From NCBI RefSeq assembly GCF_027922005.1, contig NZ_BSEV01000001.1, forward strand, positions 1,141,638-1,205,637: 64,000 bases of DNA. Reading direction: 5' to 3'. Source of the stretch: Streptosporangium carneum. GTDB lineage: Bacteria > Actinomycetota > Actinomycetes > Streptosporangiales > Streptosporangiaceae. Position numbers and translations under genes: made by a program. Shown here piece by piece: positions 37,676-46,934 of the stretch. Positions within the stretch are counted from its first letter, which is position 1; each line of letters starts with the position of its first letter. The notes under the pieces were generated by a model that was not told the origin of the DNA, did no database searches, and saw only the letters and a program-made list of their open reading frames with translations.

Positions 37676-38584
37676 TCACCGTGATCCGGCGGGTTCCGGC
37701 TGCAGGTTCTCCGGAGGCGGCGTCCCCGTGGTGACGGCCGTACGGCCCGCGGGACGGGTGCCCGCGTACAGGACGCCGCAGATGATGAGGCCGCCGGCGA
37801 GAAGCTTCGGGACGGAGAGCGGCTCGTCGGCGAACAGGGCGGCCGAGGACATGCCGAAGACGGGGACGAGCAGACTGTAGGGGGCGACGACCGAGGCGTC
37901 GTAGCGCCTGAGCAGGAAGCCCCAGACGGCGAAACCGCCCAGGGTGGAGATCAGCGCCACGTACAGCACGGACAGTGCGCCCTCCGGGGAGAACGTCAGG
38001 TGGGGCACGCCTTCGAGCAGCAGGGACAGGCCCAGCATGGGAGGAGCCGCCACCGCGCTCATCCAGATCGTGAAGCGGAGAGAGTCGGGCGGCGCGGCCT
38101 TCCTGACCACGACGTTGCCCACGCCCCACGCGAGGGCCGAGGCGACGACCAGGACGAACGCGCCGACCGGGCTGCCGTCGCCGAGGGTCAGCGCGATCAG
38201 GGCCAGTCCCGCGAACGCGACGCCCATGCCGGTGATCCGGCGGGCGGTGATCCGTTCCTTGAGGAGGGCCGCCGCGAAGACCACCGTGAAGACGGCCTGG
38301 ACCTGGACGACGAGCGAGGACAGTCCCGCGGGCATGCCCGCCCGCATGCCCACCAGCAGCAGGCCGTACTGGGTGACGCCGAGGGTGGCGCCCGCGGCGA
38401 GGACCCAGCGCCATGGCGCGCGGGGACCGCCGACGAACAGCAGCGCGGGGAAGGCGGCCAGGGTGAAGCGGAGCGTCACGTACAGCAGCGGCGGGAAGTG
38501 GCGCAGTCCCGCCTGCATCACGACGAAGTTGAAGCCCCATACGGCAGCGAGTCCGATGGCCATGAAGAGGTGACGGATTTGCAT
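37676..38584 (-). CDS. EamA/DMT family transporter
   Basis: 302 residues with about ten membrane helices in two EamA repeats. The first begins LAAVWGFNFVVMQAG, with the conserved W-G-x-N-F start; the second begins near VVASALAWGVGNVVVRKA. Members usually export amino acids or other metabolites; substrate unknown. Divergent from a LysR regulator. Confidence 0.85.
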   Translation of the reverse strand: MQIRHLFMAIGLAAVWGFNFVVMQAGLRHFPPLLYVTLRFTLAAFPALLFVGGPRAPWRWVLAAGATLGVTQYGLLLVGMRAGMPAGLSSLVVQVQAVFTVVFAAALLKERITARRITGMGVAFAGLALIALTLGDGSPVGAFVLVVASALAWGVGNVVVRKAAPPDSLRFTIWMSAVAAPPMLGLSLLLEGVPHLTFSPEGALSVLYVALISTLGGFAVWGFLLRRYDASVVAPYSLLVPVFGMSSAALFADEPLSVPKLLAGGLIICGVLYAGTRPAGRTAVTTGTPPPENLQPEPAGSR

Positions 38585-38598
38585 CCCTTCATCCTTAT

Positions 38599-38620
38599 TT
38601 GTGACGATAATTCAGCACAA
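38599..38620. promoter_or_regulatory. Candidate LysR-type operator
   Basis: TTGTG and CACAA flank 12 bp in the 74-bp region between the divergent eamA and lysR genes. The dyad and position fit a LysR-type regulator site controlling both genes. Confidence 0.4.
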
Positions 38621-38658
38621 GCGAGTTTTTCTAAGCCTGGTCGTTTAGAGTTGCTTAT

Positions 38659-39627
38659 ATGTTGGATCTCAACCGCCTCAAGGCTCTGCACGCCGTGGCC
38701 GTCTACGGCTCGGTCGGCGCGGCGGCCGACGCGCTCATGGTGACCCCGTCCGCCGTGTCGCAGCAGCTCGCCAAGCTCGAACGCGAGATCGGCGCGACGC
38801 TGCTCGAGCGCAACGGGCGCGGGGTGCGGCTGACGGACGCGGCCGGGCTGCTCGCCGACCACGCCGAGCGCATCCTCGCGCTGGTGGAGACCGCGGAGGC
38901 CGACTTCGAGGCGTTGAGAGGGGAGGTCGTCGGCAGGTTGAGCATCGGGGCGTTCCCCACGGCGGCCCGAGGGCTGCTGCCCGCGGCGCTGGCCCACCTG
39001 CACGAGCGTCACCCCGACCTCAGGCTCCAGCTTCACGAGCGGGAGCCGGAGCGTCAGCTCCGCGATGTGAGCAGAGGGGAGCTGGACCTCGCGGTGGTCC
39101 AGGACTGGGTGAACCGGCCGATCGCCATCCCCGACGGGTTGTCCAGGGCGATGCTCTTCGACGACATCGCCGACGCGATCCTGCCCGCCTCCCACCCGTT
39201 GGCCGACCGCTCCGAGATCGAGCTGGCCGAGCTGTCCGGGGAACGGTGGATCAGCTCGTCACCCGGAACGGTCTGCCACGACTGGCTCGTCTACACCCTG
39301 CGCGCCGCCGAGCTCGAGCCCGACATCACCTGCATGGCGGACGAGTACCCGACGCATCTGGCCCTTGTCGCGGCGGGGCAGGGATGCGCCATCATTCCCC
39401 GCCTGGGACGCGACTTCGTTCCCGAGGGAGTACGGGTCATCCCGCTCAGACCGCGTCCCGTCCGCAAGATCTACGCGCTGTGGCGCACCGACGCGGCCCG
39501 CCGGCCGGCGATCAGGGCCGCCGTCGAGGCGCTCAGGGCCGCGTCCGCCGTCTACCGGCCCGCCGAGCCCTCCGAGTCATCCGGGGTCGCGGAGCAGGTC
39601 AGACGCGGTGAGGTCGCCGTTCAGTGA
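38659..39627 (+). CDS. LysR family transcription regulator
   Basis: 322 residues. N-terminal winged helix: LNRLKALHAVAVYGSVGAAA, then SAVSQQLAKLEREIGATLLER. A linker helix and a periplasmic-binding-like effector domain follow (about 90-300). It is expected to control the divergent transporter in response to a small molecule, possibly the transported metabolite. Confidence 0.92.
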   Translation: MLDLNRLKALHAVAVYGSVGAAADALMVTPSAVSQQLAKLEREIGATLLERNGRGVRLTDAAGLLADHAERILALVETAEADFEALRGEVVGRLSIGAFPTAARGLLPAALAHLHERHPDLRLQLHEREPERQLRDVSRGELDLAVVQDWVNRPIAIPDGLSRAMLFDDIADAILPASHPLADRSEIELAELSGERWISSSPGTVCHDWLVYTLRAAELEPDITCMADEYPTHLALVAAGQGCAIIPRLGRDFVPEGVRVIPLRPRPVRKIYALWRTDAARRPAIRAAVEALRAASAVYRPAEPSESSGVAEQVRRGEVAVQ

Positions 39628-39720
39628 GCACGCTCCAGCCGTGCGCGGGACGACGGGGCTGAGGTGAAGGGATCCTTCATGGAAGGTGCGGTTCCGTGGT
39701 GAAATCCATCATGGGGTCGC

Positions 39721-39752
39721 GGAACCAGCGCGAAACACGTGGAACCAGTGCG
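39721..39752. repeat. Direct repeat GGAACCAG(C/T)GCG, 20-bp period
   Basis: Two 12-bp copies with one difference start at 39721 and 39741, two helical turns apart, 110-140 bp upstream of the histidine phosphatase gene. Upstream, TGAAGG/CCTTCA (39665-39679) makes a short hairpin that may terminate the lysR transcript. Confidence 0.4.
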
Positions 39753-39861
39753 GAACGCCGGACTTAACCGTCTTCGGGCCTGGCGTCGCCCGCGCGGCAC
39801 GGTCACACTGGTCCATCTATGCGCCCTATTCACCTGTACCTGTCGGTAGGCTGGCGGCACC

Positions 39862-40500
39862 ATGGCTGAGACGACCGTCGTTCACCTCCTGCGCCACGGT
39901 GAGGTGCACAACCCCGCGAACATCCTGTACGGCAGGCTGCCGGGCTACCACCTCTCGGAAACGGGCAGGCAGATGGCCGACATGGTCGCCAAGTCCGTCG
40001 CCGGGCGTGACGTCACCGCCCTGTTCTCCTCCCCGCTGGAGCGGGCCCAGGAGACGGCGGCCCCGCTCGCGGAGACCTTCGGCCTGGAGGTCACGCTGGA
40101 CGACCGTCTCATCGAGGCGGAGAACATCTTCGAGGGCGTCGCGGTCAGCGGGGGCGACGGGGTCTTCCGCAGTCCGCGTCACTACCGCCACCTGTGGAAC
40201 CCGCTGCGTCCCTCATGGGGCGAGCGCTACACCGACGTGGTGCGGCGGATGAAGAGCGTGATCGACACCGCCCGTGACGCGGCGCGCGGTCACGAGGCGG
40301 TGCTGGTCAGCCACCAGCTCCCGATCTGGATCATCCGGCTCGCGGCCGAGGGCAGGCGGCTGCCGCACGACCCCCGTCGCAGGCAGTGCGGGCTGGCCAG
40401 CCTCACCAGTTTCTCCTTCGAGGGGAACCGGCTCATCAGCGTCGGATACAGCGAACCCGCGGGCGTGCTCGGCAAGCGCCCCACTGTGCCGGGCGCCTGA
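39862..40500 (+). CDS. Histidine phosphatase family protein
   Basis: 212 residues. The RHG catalytic motif is LLRHGEVHN at the N-terminus; further signature segments are SSPLERAQETA and the second His in VLVSHQLPIWI. It belongs to the phosphoglycerate mutase-like phosphatases with unknown substrate. The same gene precedes the cytochrome c maturation genes in Streptomyces, where it may be co-transcribed. A hairpin separates it from the TlpA-like gene here. Confidence 0.88.
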   Translation: MAETTVVHLLRHGEVHNPANILYGRLPGYHLSETGRQMADMVAKSVAGRDVTALFSSPLERAQETAAPLAETFGLEVTLDDRLIEAENIFEGVAVSGGDGVFRSPRHYRHLWNPLRPSWGERYTDVVRRMKSVIDTARDAARGHEAVLVSHQLPIWIIRLAAEGRRLPHDPRRRQCGLASLTSFSFEGNRLISVGYSEPAGVLGKRPTVPGA

Positions 40501-40505
40501 CCACG

Positions 40506-40529
40506 CCGGTAGAGTGACTGCTCTACCGG
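40506..40529 (+). terminator. Stem-loop between histidine phosphatase and TlpA-like genes
   Basis: CCGGTAGAG and CTCTACCGG form a perfect 9-bp stem with a 6-nt loop, followed by TTGT, 5 nt after the stop codon. It may be a terminator or attenuator. Confidence 0.55.
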
Positions 40530-40556
40530 TTGTAGTACAGGAAGACTCAGCCTCTG

Positions 40557-41138
40557 ATGCGCGCAAAACCGTTCGCGGCCGTGTTGTTCGCCGCCGTGTC
40601 GCTCATCGCCGTGGCCGGATGCGCGGGCAACCAGGGATCGCAGCCCCAGAGCGGGGACACGCGCTTCGTGGCCGGAGACGGCAGGATCACCATGTTCGAG
40701 GCCGCCGACCGCAAGGCCGCTCCCGCGGTCGGGGGTGAGACCCTCGACGGGGGGAGCGTGACGCTCGCCGCCCACAAGGGCAAGGTCGTGGTGCTGAACT
40801 TCTGGGCCTCCTGGTGCGCGCCCTGCCGCGCCGAGGCTCCGGTGCTCAAGGACATCGCGGCCAAGACCAAGGCCGACGGCGTCGAGTTCCTGGGCGTCGA
40901 CTTCAAGGACCGCAAGGCCGACGCGCTGGCCTTCGAGCGCAACCACGCGGCGGGATACCCGAGCATCTTCGACCAGCCGGGCAAGGTGGCGCTCTCCTTC
41001 CAGGGCACGGTTCCTCCCGCGGCCATCCCCTCGACGCTGATCATCGACCGTCAGGGCCGGATCGCCGCCCGCGCCCTCGGCGCGGTCAAGTACAACGACC
41101 TGCTCGAGGCGGTCACCAAGGTCGGCGATGAGAAGTAA
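40557..41138 (+). CDS. TlpA/ResA-like thiol-disulfide lipoprotein
   Basis: 193 residues. The signal ends in the lipobox IAVAGC (lipidated at about Cys22). The thioredoxin-like domain has the active site [12 protein letters not shown] and the cis-Pro region AIPSTLIID. It reduces the CxxCH cysteines of apocytochrome c outside the membrane with electrons from CcdA. First gene of the System II cluster tlpA-ccdA-resB-ccsB. Confidence 0.93.
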   Translation: MRAKPFAAVLFAAVSLIAVAGCAGNQGSQPQSGDTRFVAGDGRITMFEAADRKAAPAVGGETLDGGSVTLAAHKGKVVVLNFWASWCAPCRAEAPVLKDIAAKTKADGVEFLGVDFKDRKADALAFERNHAAGYPSIFDQPGKVALSFQGTVPPAAIPSTLIIDRQGRIAARALGAVKYNDLLEAVTKVGDEK

Positions 41139-41158
41139 CCGGCCGCGACGGGCCTGTG

Positions 41159-41893
41159 ATGAGCGCTGACCTGACCGCGACGGTCGCGAGCGGGTCGCTC
41201 GTCCTGGCGCTGCCGATCGCCGTGGCGGCCGGACTGGTCTCGTTCCTGTCGCCGTGCGTGCTGCCGCTGGTCCCCGGCTACCTGTCCTACGTGACGGGGA
41301 TGAGCGCCGATCCGAAACGCGGCCGGATGGTCGCGGGCATCACGCTGTTCATCCTCGGCTTCGCGGTGGTCTTCATGGCGGGCGGCGCGCTCTTCGGCGG
41401 GCTCGGCTCCGCGTTGCTGGGCAACGTCGAGATCATCACCCGGGTGCTGGGCGTGCTCACCGTCGTGCTCGGCCTGGCGTTCATGGGGCTCCTGCCCGGT
41501 CTCCAGCGTGACTTCCGCATCCACCGGGCGCCCGCGGCGGGTCTCGCGGGAGCCCCGCTGCTCGGCGTGGTCTTCGGCCTGGGCTGGACCCCCTGCATGG
41601 GGCCGACTCTGGGAGTCGTGCTCACCCTCAGCCTCACCGAGGGCAGCGCGGGACGGGGGGCGCTGCTCGCCTTCGCCTACGCGCTCGGCCTCGGCCTGCC
41701 CTTCCTGGTCGCGGGGCTGGCATACCGTAGGGCACTGCACACGTTCAAGGCGGTCCGCCGCCACTCTCAGCTGATCACACGGGTCGGCGGGGCCATGCTG
41801 GTCGCCGTCGGGCTGCTGCTCGTCACCGGGCTCTGGGGAGAGCTCATCGCGACGATGCAGGGGTGGATCAGCGGATTCGAGCCGGTGATCTGA
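41159..41893 (+). CDS. ccdA: Cytochrome c biogenesis protein CcdA
   Basis: 244 residues with six membrane helices. It carries reducing equivalents from cytoplasmic thioredoxin to the TlpA-like lipoprotein. The redox Cys residues are in [19 protein letters not shown] and [13 protein letters not shown]. An adjacent GTG (41156) is an alternative start. It overlaps resB by one base (TGATG). Confidence 0.95.
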   Translation: MSADLTATVASGSLVLALPIAVAAGLVSFLSPCVLPLVPGYLSYVTGMSADPKRGRMVAGITLFILGFAVVFMAGGALFGGLGSALLGNVEIITRVLGVLTVVLGLAFMGLLPGLQRDFRIHRAPAAGLAGAPLLGVVFGLGWTPCMGPTLGVVLTLSLTEGSAGRGALLAFAYALGLGLPFLVAGLAYRRALHTFKAVRRHSQLITRVGGAMLVAVGLLLVTGLWGELIATMQGWISGFEPVI

Positions 41894-43533
41894 TGGAGGA
41901 AGTCGAGCAGGCGACCAGGGAGCGCGAGGCGGGCGAGGCCCCCCGCGCGACCCCCGCCACGGACAGCGGCGCCGAGGACAGGGCGGCCGTACGGCCTGTC
42001 GGCCTGGGCGTCGTCGGCTGGGCGCGCTGGTTCTGGCGCACGCTCACCTCGATGCGCACGGCGCTGATCCTGCTGTTCCTGTTCGCGCTCGGGTCGATCC
42101 CCGGGTCGATCTGGCCGCAGCGCGGCGTCTCCGACGCCAAGGTCGCGCAGTACTTCGACGACAGTCCGCAACTGGCCGAGTGGCTGGACCGGTTCTGGCT
42201 GTTCGACGTGTTCAAGGCGCCGTGGTTCGCCGCGATCTACCTGCTGCTGTTCCTGTCGCTGATCGGCTGTGTGCTGCCGCGCACCATGACCCACCTGCGC
42301 GAACTGCGCAGGAAGCCGCCCACGCCGCCGCGCAACCTGGCCAGGCTGCCCCAGCACGCCTCGTTCGAGGCGGAGGGCCTGACCGTCGAGGCGGTGGCGA
42401 AGCGGCTGCGCCGGATGCGGTTCCGGGTGACCACCGGTCCCGACTGGGTCGCCGCGGAGAAGGGCTACCTGCGCGAGACCGGCAACCTGCTGTTCCACGT
42501 CGCGCTGCTCGGGCTGCTGATCGCGGTCGGGGCAGGCGCGCTGTACGGCTACCGCGGCAACGTGCTGGTCGTCGAGGGGGAGGGCTTCGCCAACACGGTC
42601 GCGGCCTACGACCGCTACATGCCGGGCCAGCAGGTCAACGCCGAGTCGCTGGAGCCGTTCTCCTTCACCGTCAAGGACTTCCAGGCCTCCTACATCGCCA
42701 AGGGCGAGCGGCGCGGGCAGCCCCTCGACTTCCAGGCGGATCTCGGAGTCACCGACGCCCCCGGGGCGCCCGAGCGTGACTTCGCCCTGAAGGTCAACGA
42801 CCCGCTCGACGTCAACGGCACGCTGACGTACCTGATCGACCACGGCTACGCGCCCACCTTCAAGATCACTGATGGCAAGGGGCAGGTCGCCTTCGACGGC
42901 CCCGTGCCCTGCCTGGTCGTCCAGCCCGCCACCTTCACCTCCGAGTGCGTCATCAAGGTTCCCGACGCCCAGCCGGAGCAACTGGGCCTGCTGGTCGCCT
43001 TCCTGCCGACCACCGTGCCGATGAACGACCAGTGGATTTCGGTCTTCCCCGGCGCGGCCAACCCGACCGCCCAGGTGTACGGCGCCTTCGCCGGTGACCT
43101 GGGCCTGAAGAACGGCAGGCCGCAGTCGGTCTACGAGCTCGAACCGACGAGCCTGAAGAAGATGAAGCCGCTGGTCATGAAGGCCGATCCGCTGGCCGTA
43201 GGCAAGAAACTCGACCTGCCGAACGGCGCGGGGTCGATCGAGTTCACCGGTGTGAAGGAGTGGATCGCCCTCCAGATCACCCACGATCCGGGGCGTCTGC
43301 CCGCGTTCGTGGCCTCCGCGCTCGCGGTCGTCGGCCTGGTGCTCTCCCTGACCGTCCGCCGCCGCCGGGTGTGGGTGCGGATCGGGAGCGCCTCTTCGGA
43401 GGGCCGTCGCGAACAGGACCGTGGACCCGTCGAGGTGGGCGGTCTCACGCGCACCGAAGGCAGCGATTTCAGCGAGGAGTTCGCCGAGATCGTCTCCGCT
43501 TTGAATCCAGGAGTGAAGAACGATGCCCGTTGA
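41893..43533 (+). CDS. resB: Cytochrome c biogenesis protein ResB
   Basis: 546 residues. ATG at 41893 overlaps the ccdA stop. A basic/acidic N-terminal tail leads to membrane helices at about 48-68, 105-125 and 195-215, then a large extracytoplasmic domain (about 225-470) and a last helix. It includes SMRTALILLFLFALGSIPGS. ResB with CcsB forms the haem-delivery and ligation complex for c-type cytochromes. Confidence 0.94.
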   Translation: MEEVEQATREREAGEAPRATPATDSGAEDRAAVRPVGLGVVGWARWFWRTLTSMRTALILLFLFALGSIPGSIWPQRGVSDAKVAQYFDDSPQLAEWLDRFWLFDVFKAPWFAAIYLLLFLSLIGCVLPRTMTHLRELRRKPPTPPRNLARLPQHASFEAEGLTVEAVAKRLRRMRFRVTTGPDWVAAEKGYLRETGNLLFHVALLGLLIAVGAGALYGYRGNVLVVEGEGFANTVAAYDRYMPGQQVNAESLEPFSFTVKDFQASYIAKGERRGQPLDFQADLGVTDAPGAPERDFALKVNDPLDVNGTLTYLIDHGYAPTFKITDGKGQVAFDGPVPCLVVQPATFTSECVIKVPDAQPEQLGLLVAFLPTTVPMNDQWISVFPGAANPTAQVYGAFAGDLGLKNGRPQSVYELEPTSLKKMKPLVMKADPLAVGKKLDLPNGAGSIEFTGVKEWIALQITHDPGRLPAFVASALAVVGLVLSLTVRRRRVWVRIGSASSEGRREQDRGPVEVGGLTRTEGSDFSEEFAEIVSALNPGVKNDAR

Positions 43534-44542
43534 GGTCGACGTCGGCCTCGCCACGCTGAGCGACCAGCTCACCTTGGCGACAGTGCTGCTCTACATCGTC
43601 GCAATGATCGGCTACGCCCTCGACCTCGGCTTCGGCCGGGCCAGGGCCACGGCCAGGGGCGCGAAGGCCAAGCCCGTGCTCGCCACAGTCGGGAGCACAG
43701 TCGGAAGCACGGTCGGGGCCGGCACGGCGTCCGTCCCCGGGGCCGCCTCCGAGGACGGCGAAAGCGCGGGCGGCGAGCGCGCCGAGGGCGACCGCGTGGA
43801 GAAGGCGCCCCCCGCCTGGGCGGTGTGGGCCGCCCCCGTCGCGGTCGGGCTGACCTGGCTCGGCTGGGCCGCGAACCTGACGGCCATCCTGACCAGGGGA
43901 TGGGCCGTCGGCCGGTGGCCGTGGGGCAACATGTACGAGTTCGTGGTCGCGATGTGCTTCGCGGCGGTGAGCGCGTTCCTGTTCATGCACATCCGCTACA
44001 GGAGTCGTTTCCTGGGCGCGTTCGTCACGGTCGCCGCCGCCCTGGGGCTGGGCTTCTCCGTGCGCTACCTGTACGTGCAGGCCGGGCCCGTCGTGCCCGC
44101 GCTCAACTCCTACTGGGTCGCCATCCACGTGTCGGCGGCGATCATCGCCAGTGGCCTGTTCATCATGGCGGGCGTCTCCGGCATCCTCTTCCTGGTCAGG
44201 AAGGACGGCGCGGTCCGCCTGCCGTCGCGGGAGGATCTCGAACGGGTGGCGCACCGCGCCATCGTGATCGGCTTCCCGATCTGGACGTTCGCCGTCATCG
44301 CGGGCGCGCTCTGGGCCGACAAGGCGTGGGGCCGCTACTGGGGCTGGGACCCCAAGGAGATCTGGGCCTTCATCACCTGGATCGCCTACGCGGCCTACCT
44401 GCACGCCCGCGCCACGGCGGGCTTCAAGGGCAGGGCCGCGATGATCGTGCAGCTCATCGCCTTCGCCTGCCTGATGTTCAACCTGGTCGGGGTGAACATC
44501 TTCCTCGGCGGCCTGCACTCCTACGCCGAGGTTCCCGGCTAG
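43523..44542 (+). CDS. ccsB: Cytochrome c biogenesis protein CcsB (ResC)
   Basis: 339 residues, overlapping resB by 11 nt. The haem-handling WWD motif is WGWDPKEIWAFITW; flanking His residues lie in later helices. An Ala/Gly/Ser-rich stretch of about 45 residues (about 45-90, with the repeat VGST) is inserted between the first and second helices. About eight membrane segments in total. Confidence 0.94.
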   Translation: MPVEVDVGLATLSDQLTLATVLLYIVAMIGYALDLGFGRARATARGAKAKPVLATVGSTVGSTVGAGTASVPGAASEDGESAGGERAEGDRVEKAPPAWAVWAAPVAVGLTWLGWAANLTAILTRGWAVGRWPWGNMYEFVVAMCFAAVSAFLFMHIRYRSRFLGAFVTVAAALGLGFSVRYLYVQAGPVVPALNSYWVAIHVSAAIIASGLFIMAGVSGILFLVRKDGAVRLPSREDLERVAHRAIVIGFPIWTFAVIAGALWADKAWGRYWGWDPKEIWAFITWIAYAAYLHARATAGFKGRAAMIVQLIAFACLMFNLVGVNIFLGGLHSYAEVPG

Positions 44543-44570
44543 GGTCTCACCGCTCACCCTCCGAGGCTCC

Positions 44571-44697
44571 CGGCCGGCGTCGAGCCGGCCGTGCCTCCCA
44601 GGCGCCTCTTCGGTGCCTTTTCCGTGCCTTTTCCGGCGTGCCTTCGCACGCCCTGTGTCCGAAGGGCCCGGCCGCGGCGGGCGGCCGTACCGGGCCC
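44571..44697. terminator. Cluster of three hairpins between convergent genes
   Basis: Three perfect stems follow each other: CGGCCGGC/GCCGGCCG (44571-44591), GGCGTG/CACGCC (44635-44652) and GGGCCCGG/CCGGGCCC (44664-44697). Between the first two, GTGCCTTTTCC is repeated twice with an 11-bp period. Strong bidirectional termination is likely. Confidence 0.65.
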
Positions 44698-44700
44698 GTC

Positions 44701-45000
44701 TCACTCCTCGTCGCGCAGACGCCTGTCCAGGTCCCTGAGGAAGTCGGGGTCGTCGTCGGGGCCCTTCGGGGCCTGCGGGCGCGCGCGCCCGTCGCCCGGC
44801 GGGAGCGTGCCCGCGGCCCGGGGGCCGTTCGGCCTGCCGAGCAGCAGCCAGAACACGCCGCCGGCGAGCGGCAGCAGAAGCACGATGATCACCCATAGGA
44901 GCTTGGGCAGGTTTCTGGTCTCCTCGTCCGGCGTCGTGATCGCGTCGAACAGGCAGTAGAGCCAGAAGGCGAGCAGCGCCAGACCGACAAGCAGGGGCAT
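44701..45000 (-). CDS. Small membrane protein with PLDc_N-like domain
   Basis: 99 residues from the ATG at 45000. Two membrane helices (LLVGLALLAFWLYCLFDAI and LLWVIIVLLLPLAGGVFWLL) joined by a short charged loop match the phospholipase D N-terminal membrane module. The cytoplasmic tail is Pro-rich and ends in acidic DDDPDFLRDLDRRLRDEE. No catalytic PLD domain follows; such stand-alone modules are common in actinobacteria. Confidence 0.75.
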   Translation of the reverse strand: MPLLVGLALLAFWLYCLFDAITTPDEETRNLPKLLWVIIVLLLPLAGGVFWLLLGRPNGPRAAGTLPPGDGRARPQAPKGPDDDPDFLRDLDRRLRDEE

Positions 45001-45113
45001 GCCCGAACTGTAAGCCATTCGGAGACAGGGTGTGGTCATGCTCCTGTTCCAGGTGACTGGCGAAGATCCACGTCGTACGGTGGAGCCTGTTGCCACTTCC
45101 CCTGGGGTGTGTG

Positions 45114-45950
45114 ATGGCGAATTCGGCGGACAAAGGCCGTCATCGACGGCGCTGGTGGCAGCGGGGCCCGTCCCAGCGCACGGAGAGTGTCGTCAGGAAA
45201 GCCGTCCGTGACGCCCCCGTCGAGCCGGAGCGCCGGGTCGGGACCGTCACGGCGCCGGTGGTCGACCGCCCGCAGTACACCTGGCGGGACTTCGAGCTCG
45301 AGGACGAGCGTCCCAGAGCCCAGCCCAACTCCCCTGACACGCCTGACCTGGGCGACGGCCTGCGGCACTGCGGGCGCCTCGAGCGGATCCTGCACCGCCA
45401 GTGGGACTCCCTGCAGGGGCCGCCCTCCCCGGACGCCGTGCGGGCCGTGGAGAGCCTGGCCAGGCTGCCGGACAGGCTGAAGGACAAGCTCGCCGAGGGG
45501 CTCGACGGCATCTACGTCGGCGCGGGCGGGGTGCCCGACCTGGACGACATGGGCTACCTGCGGGGAGCTCCGCTGCCCTCGGGGCGGGCGACCTGGGACA
45601 TCTGCGCCGGAGCGTACGGCGACCGCAAGATCGTGGTGGGTGACCGGCCCTCGCCGACCCCCGACGTGATGATGCACGAGGTCGGGCACGCCCTGGACGA
45701 CGTGGACGCGCCCCACGGAAGCTGGGTCTCCGACTCGCCCGAGTTCGCCGCGCTCTACGCCCAGTGCGTCCCGATGCTGGCCTCCGGGTTCCACCTGCAG
45801 GGCGGGGAACTCGGGCGCAAGGAGTTCTTCGCCGACGCCTTCGCCGCCATCGTCTCGCGGCAGCGTCCCGCTCTGGTGGACATGCTCGGCGGTGACACGA
45901 GGATGGCGCTCAATGTCATGTTGTTCTTCAACCGGCGTTACGGAATCTAG
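45114..45950 (+). CDS. Putative zinc metallopeptidase (HExxH)
   Basis: 278 residues from the ATG at 45114; GTG at 45111 is possible. The first 70 residues are basic and disordered. The second half holds VMMHEVGHALD (HExxH zinc motif) and, 60 residues later, KEFFADAFAAIVS, whose Glu or Asp could be the third ligand, as in anthrax lethal factor-like peptidases. No signal peptide or membrane segment is visible, so it may act in the cytoplasm or be exported by another route. It is followed after 10 bp by a small gene. Confidence 0.65.
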   Translation: MANSADKGRHRRRWWQRGPSQRTESVVRKAVRDAPVEPERRVGTVTAPVVDRPQYTWRDFELEDERPRAQPNSPDTPDLGDGLRHCGRLERILHRQWDSLQGPPSPDAVRAVESLARLPDRLKDKLAEGLDGIYVGAGGVPDLDDMGYLRGAPLPSGRATWDICAGAYGDRKIVVGDRPSPTPDVMMHEVGHALDDVDAPHGSWVSDSPEFAALYAQCVPMLASGFHLQGGELGRKEFFADAFAAIVSRQRPALVDMLGGDTRMALNVMLFFNRRYGI

Positions 45951-45960
45951 GTGATCTGGG

Positions 45961-46200
45961 ATGTACGTCATCCTGCTCGCTGACGGGACTCTGCGAGTGC
46001 CGCAGACCCTGTCCAGCGATGACGGGCGTCTGATCGGCAACGCGTACGTCGAGCTGTCACCGGGCGATCCGGACTACGACCGCTGGTTGTCGGAGGCGCT
46101 CACCGAGGAGGAGCTGGCCGAGCGCAGACGGCGCTGGATCGAGGAGAACGACGAGCTGGAACGTGAGTTCCTGGCCTTCAAGGCCGACCAGGACAGTTAG
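45961..46200 (+). CDS. Small acidic protein of unknown function
   Basis: 79 residues. Begins MYVILLADGTLRVP; the C-terminal half is a charged helix (EEELAERRRRWIEENDELER). It follows the metallopeptidase-like gene by 10 bp with CTGGG before the ATG, so it is probably its partner, for example an inhibitor or regulator. That role is a guess. Confidence 0.6.
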   Translation: MYVILLADGTLRVPQTLSSDDGRLIGNAYVELSPGDPDYDRWLSEALTEEELAERRRRWIEENDELEREFLAFKADQDS

Positions 46201-46362
46201 TGCGACGGGGTCCCGGGGAGACTCTTCCGTCCCCGGTCGCGGGGGCCGTTCGCCCGGATGCCCTGGACGCCATGGGCTCCCCCCAGGTGGGTGGGGGGAC
46301 CGGGAGTCCGTCGGCGAGGGAGGTGAGCGATCGCGGCCTCGGGGGGCGCGGGTTGTACGACT

Positions 46363-46415
46363 CCATCGGTGACCCTGCGGCTTTCCGGGTGGGGATCCCG
46401 TAGGACCACCGATGG
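46363..46415. terminator. Stem-loop downstream of bldC
   Basis: CCATCGGTG and CACCGATGG are perfect 9-bp arms around 35 nt, which include a second CGGG/CCCG stem. It lies in the convergent gap between the small acidic gene and bldC. Confidence 0.5.
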
Positions 46416-46432
46416 TGTGACGTCATAAGGCG

Positions 46433-46654
46433 TCAGACACGCGGGGTTTCGCCTGCCGGCCGTTCGGCCGTCAGAACGTCCTCTCCGCGTAGAAGGGCGT
46501 GCACTTCCGACTCGCGGAACCGCCGGTGCCCTCCGGGGGTACGGATGCTGCTGATGCGGCCTGCCGCGGCCCAGCGTGTAACCGTCTTTGGGTCGACCCG
46601 GAAGAGGGCGGCAACCTCTCCAGGCGTCAGCAGACGCTCGCTGCTACTCTCCAC
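46433..46654 (-). CDS. bldC: Developmental regulator BldC
   Basis: 73 residues. The GTG at 46654 has GGGGGAG 6-7 nt upstream; an ATG at 46672 would add six residues without a better signal. The single MerR-like winged helix-turn-helix (LLTPGEVAALFRVDPKTVTRW, given as LLTPGEVAALFRV then DPKTVTRW, and SSIRTPGGHRRFRESEVHALL, given as SSIRTPGGHRRF then RESEVHALL) is almost identical to S. coelicolor BldC. BldC binds direct repeats cooperatively and controls entry into development. Confidence 0.93.
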   Translation of the reverse strand: MESSSERLLTPGEVAALFRVDPKTVTRWAAAGRISSIRTPGGHRRFRESEVHALLRGEDVLTAERPAGETPRV

Positions 46655-46762
46655 AATCTCTCCCCCTCGCATCCCGCTTCCTGCCAGCGGGCGGACAGGT
46701 AACCAGTGTGCCGAGCGAAGTCTGATTTATCCGTGCTTTTCAACAAAGATCACGGGTTGTTA

Positions 46763-46790
46763 TCGACTGACTGCCCGATTGTTATATGAT
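46763..46790 (+). promoter_or_regulatory. Candidate promoter in the bldC/DUF4229 divergent region
   Basis: TCGACT and TATGAT are separated by 16 bp in the most AT-rich part of this 280-bp region. It would serve the plus-strand gene. A bldC promoter should lie in the same region on the other strand, but no pair stands out. Confidence 0.35.
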
Positions 46791-46934
46791 AGAGCCTCTT
46801 TGAGACTCTCGTGGGTGTTTCTTTACGAAACTGATCTGTTGGGAACACTAGCAGTGCTCGCGCCCGGTGCGAAGAGCGTCACTCCGGCCTCCCGCCCGCG
46901 CCCTGAGCAGGCAGAGTGACGTAACCTCAACGCT

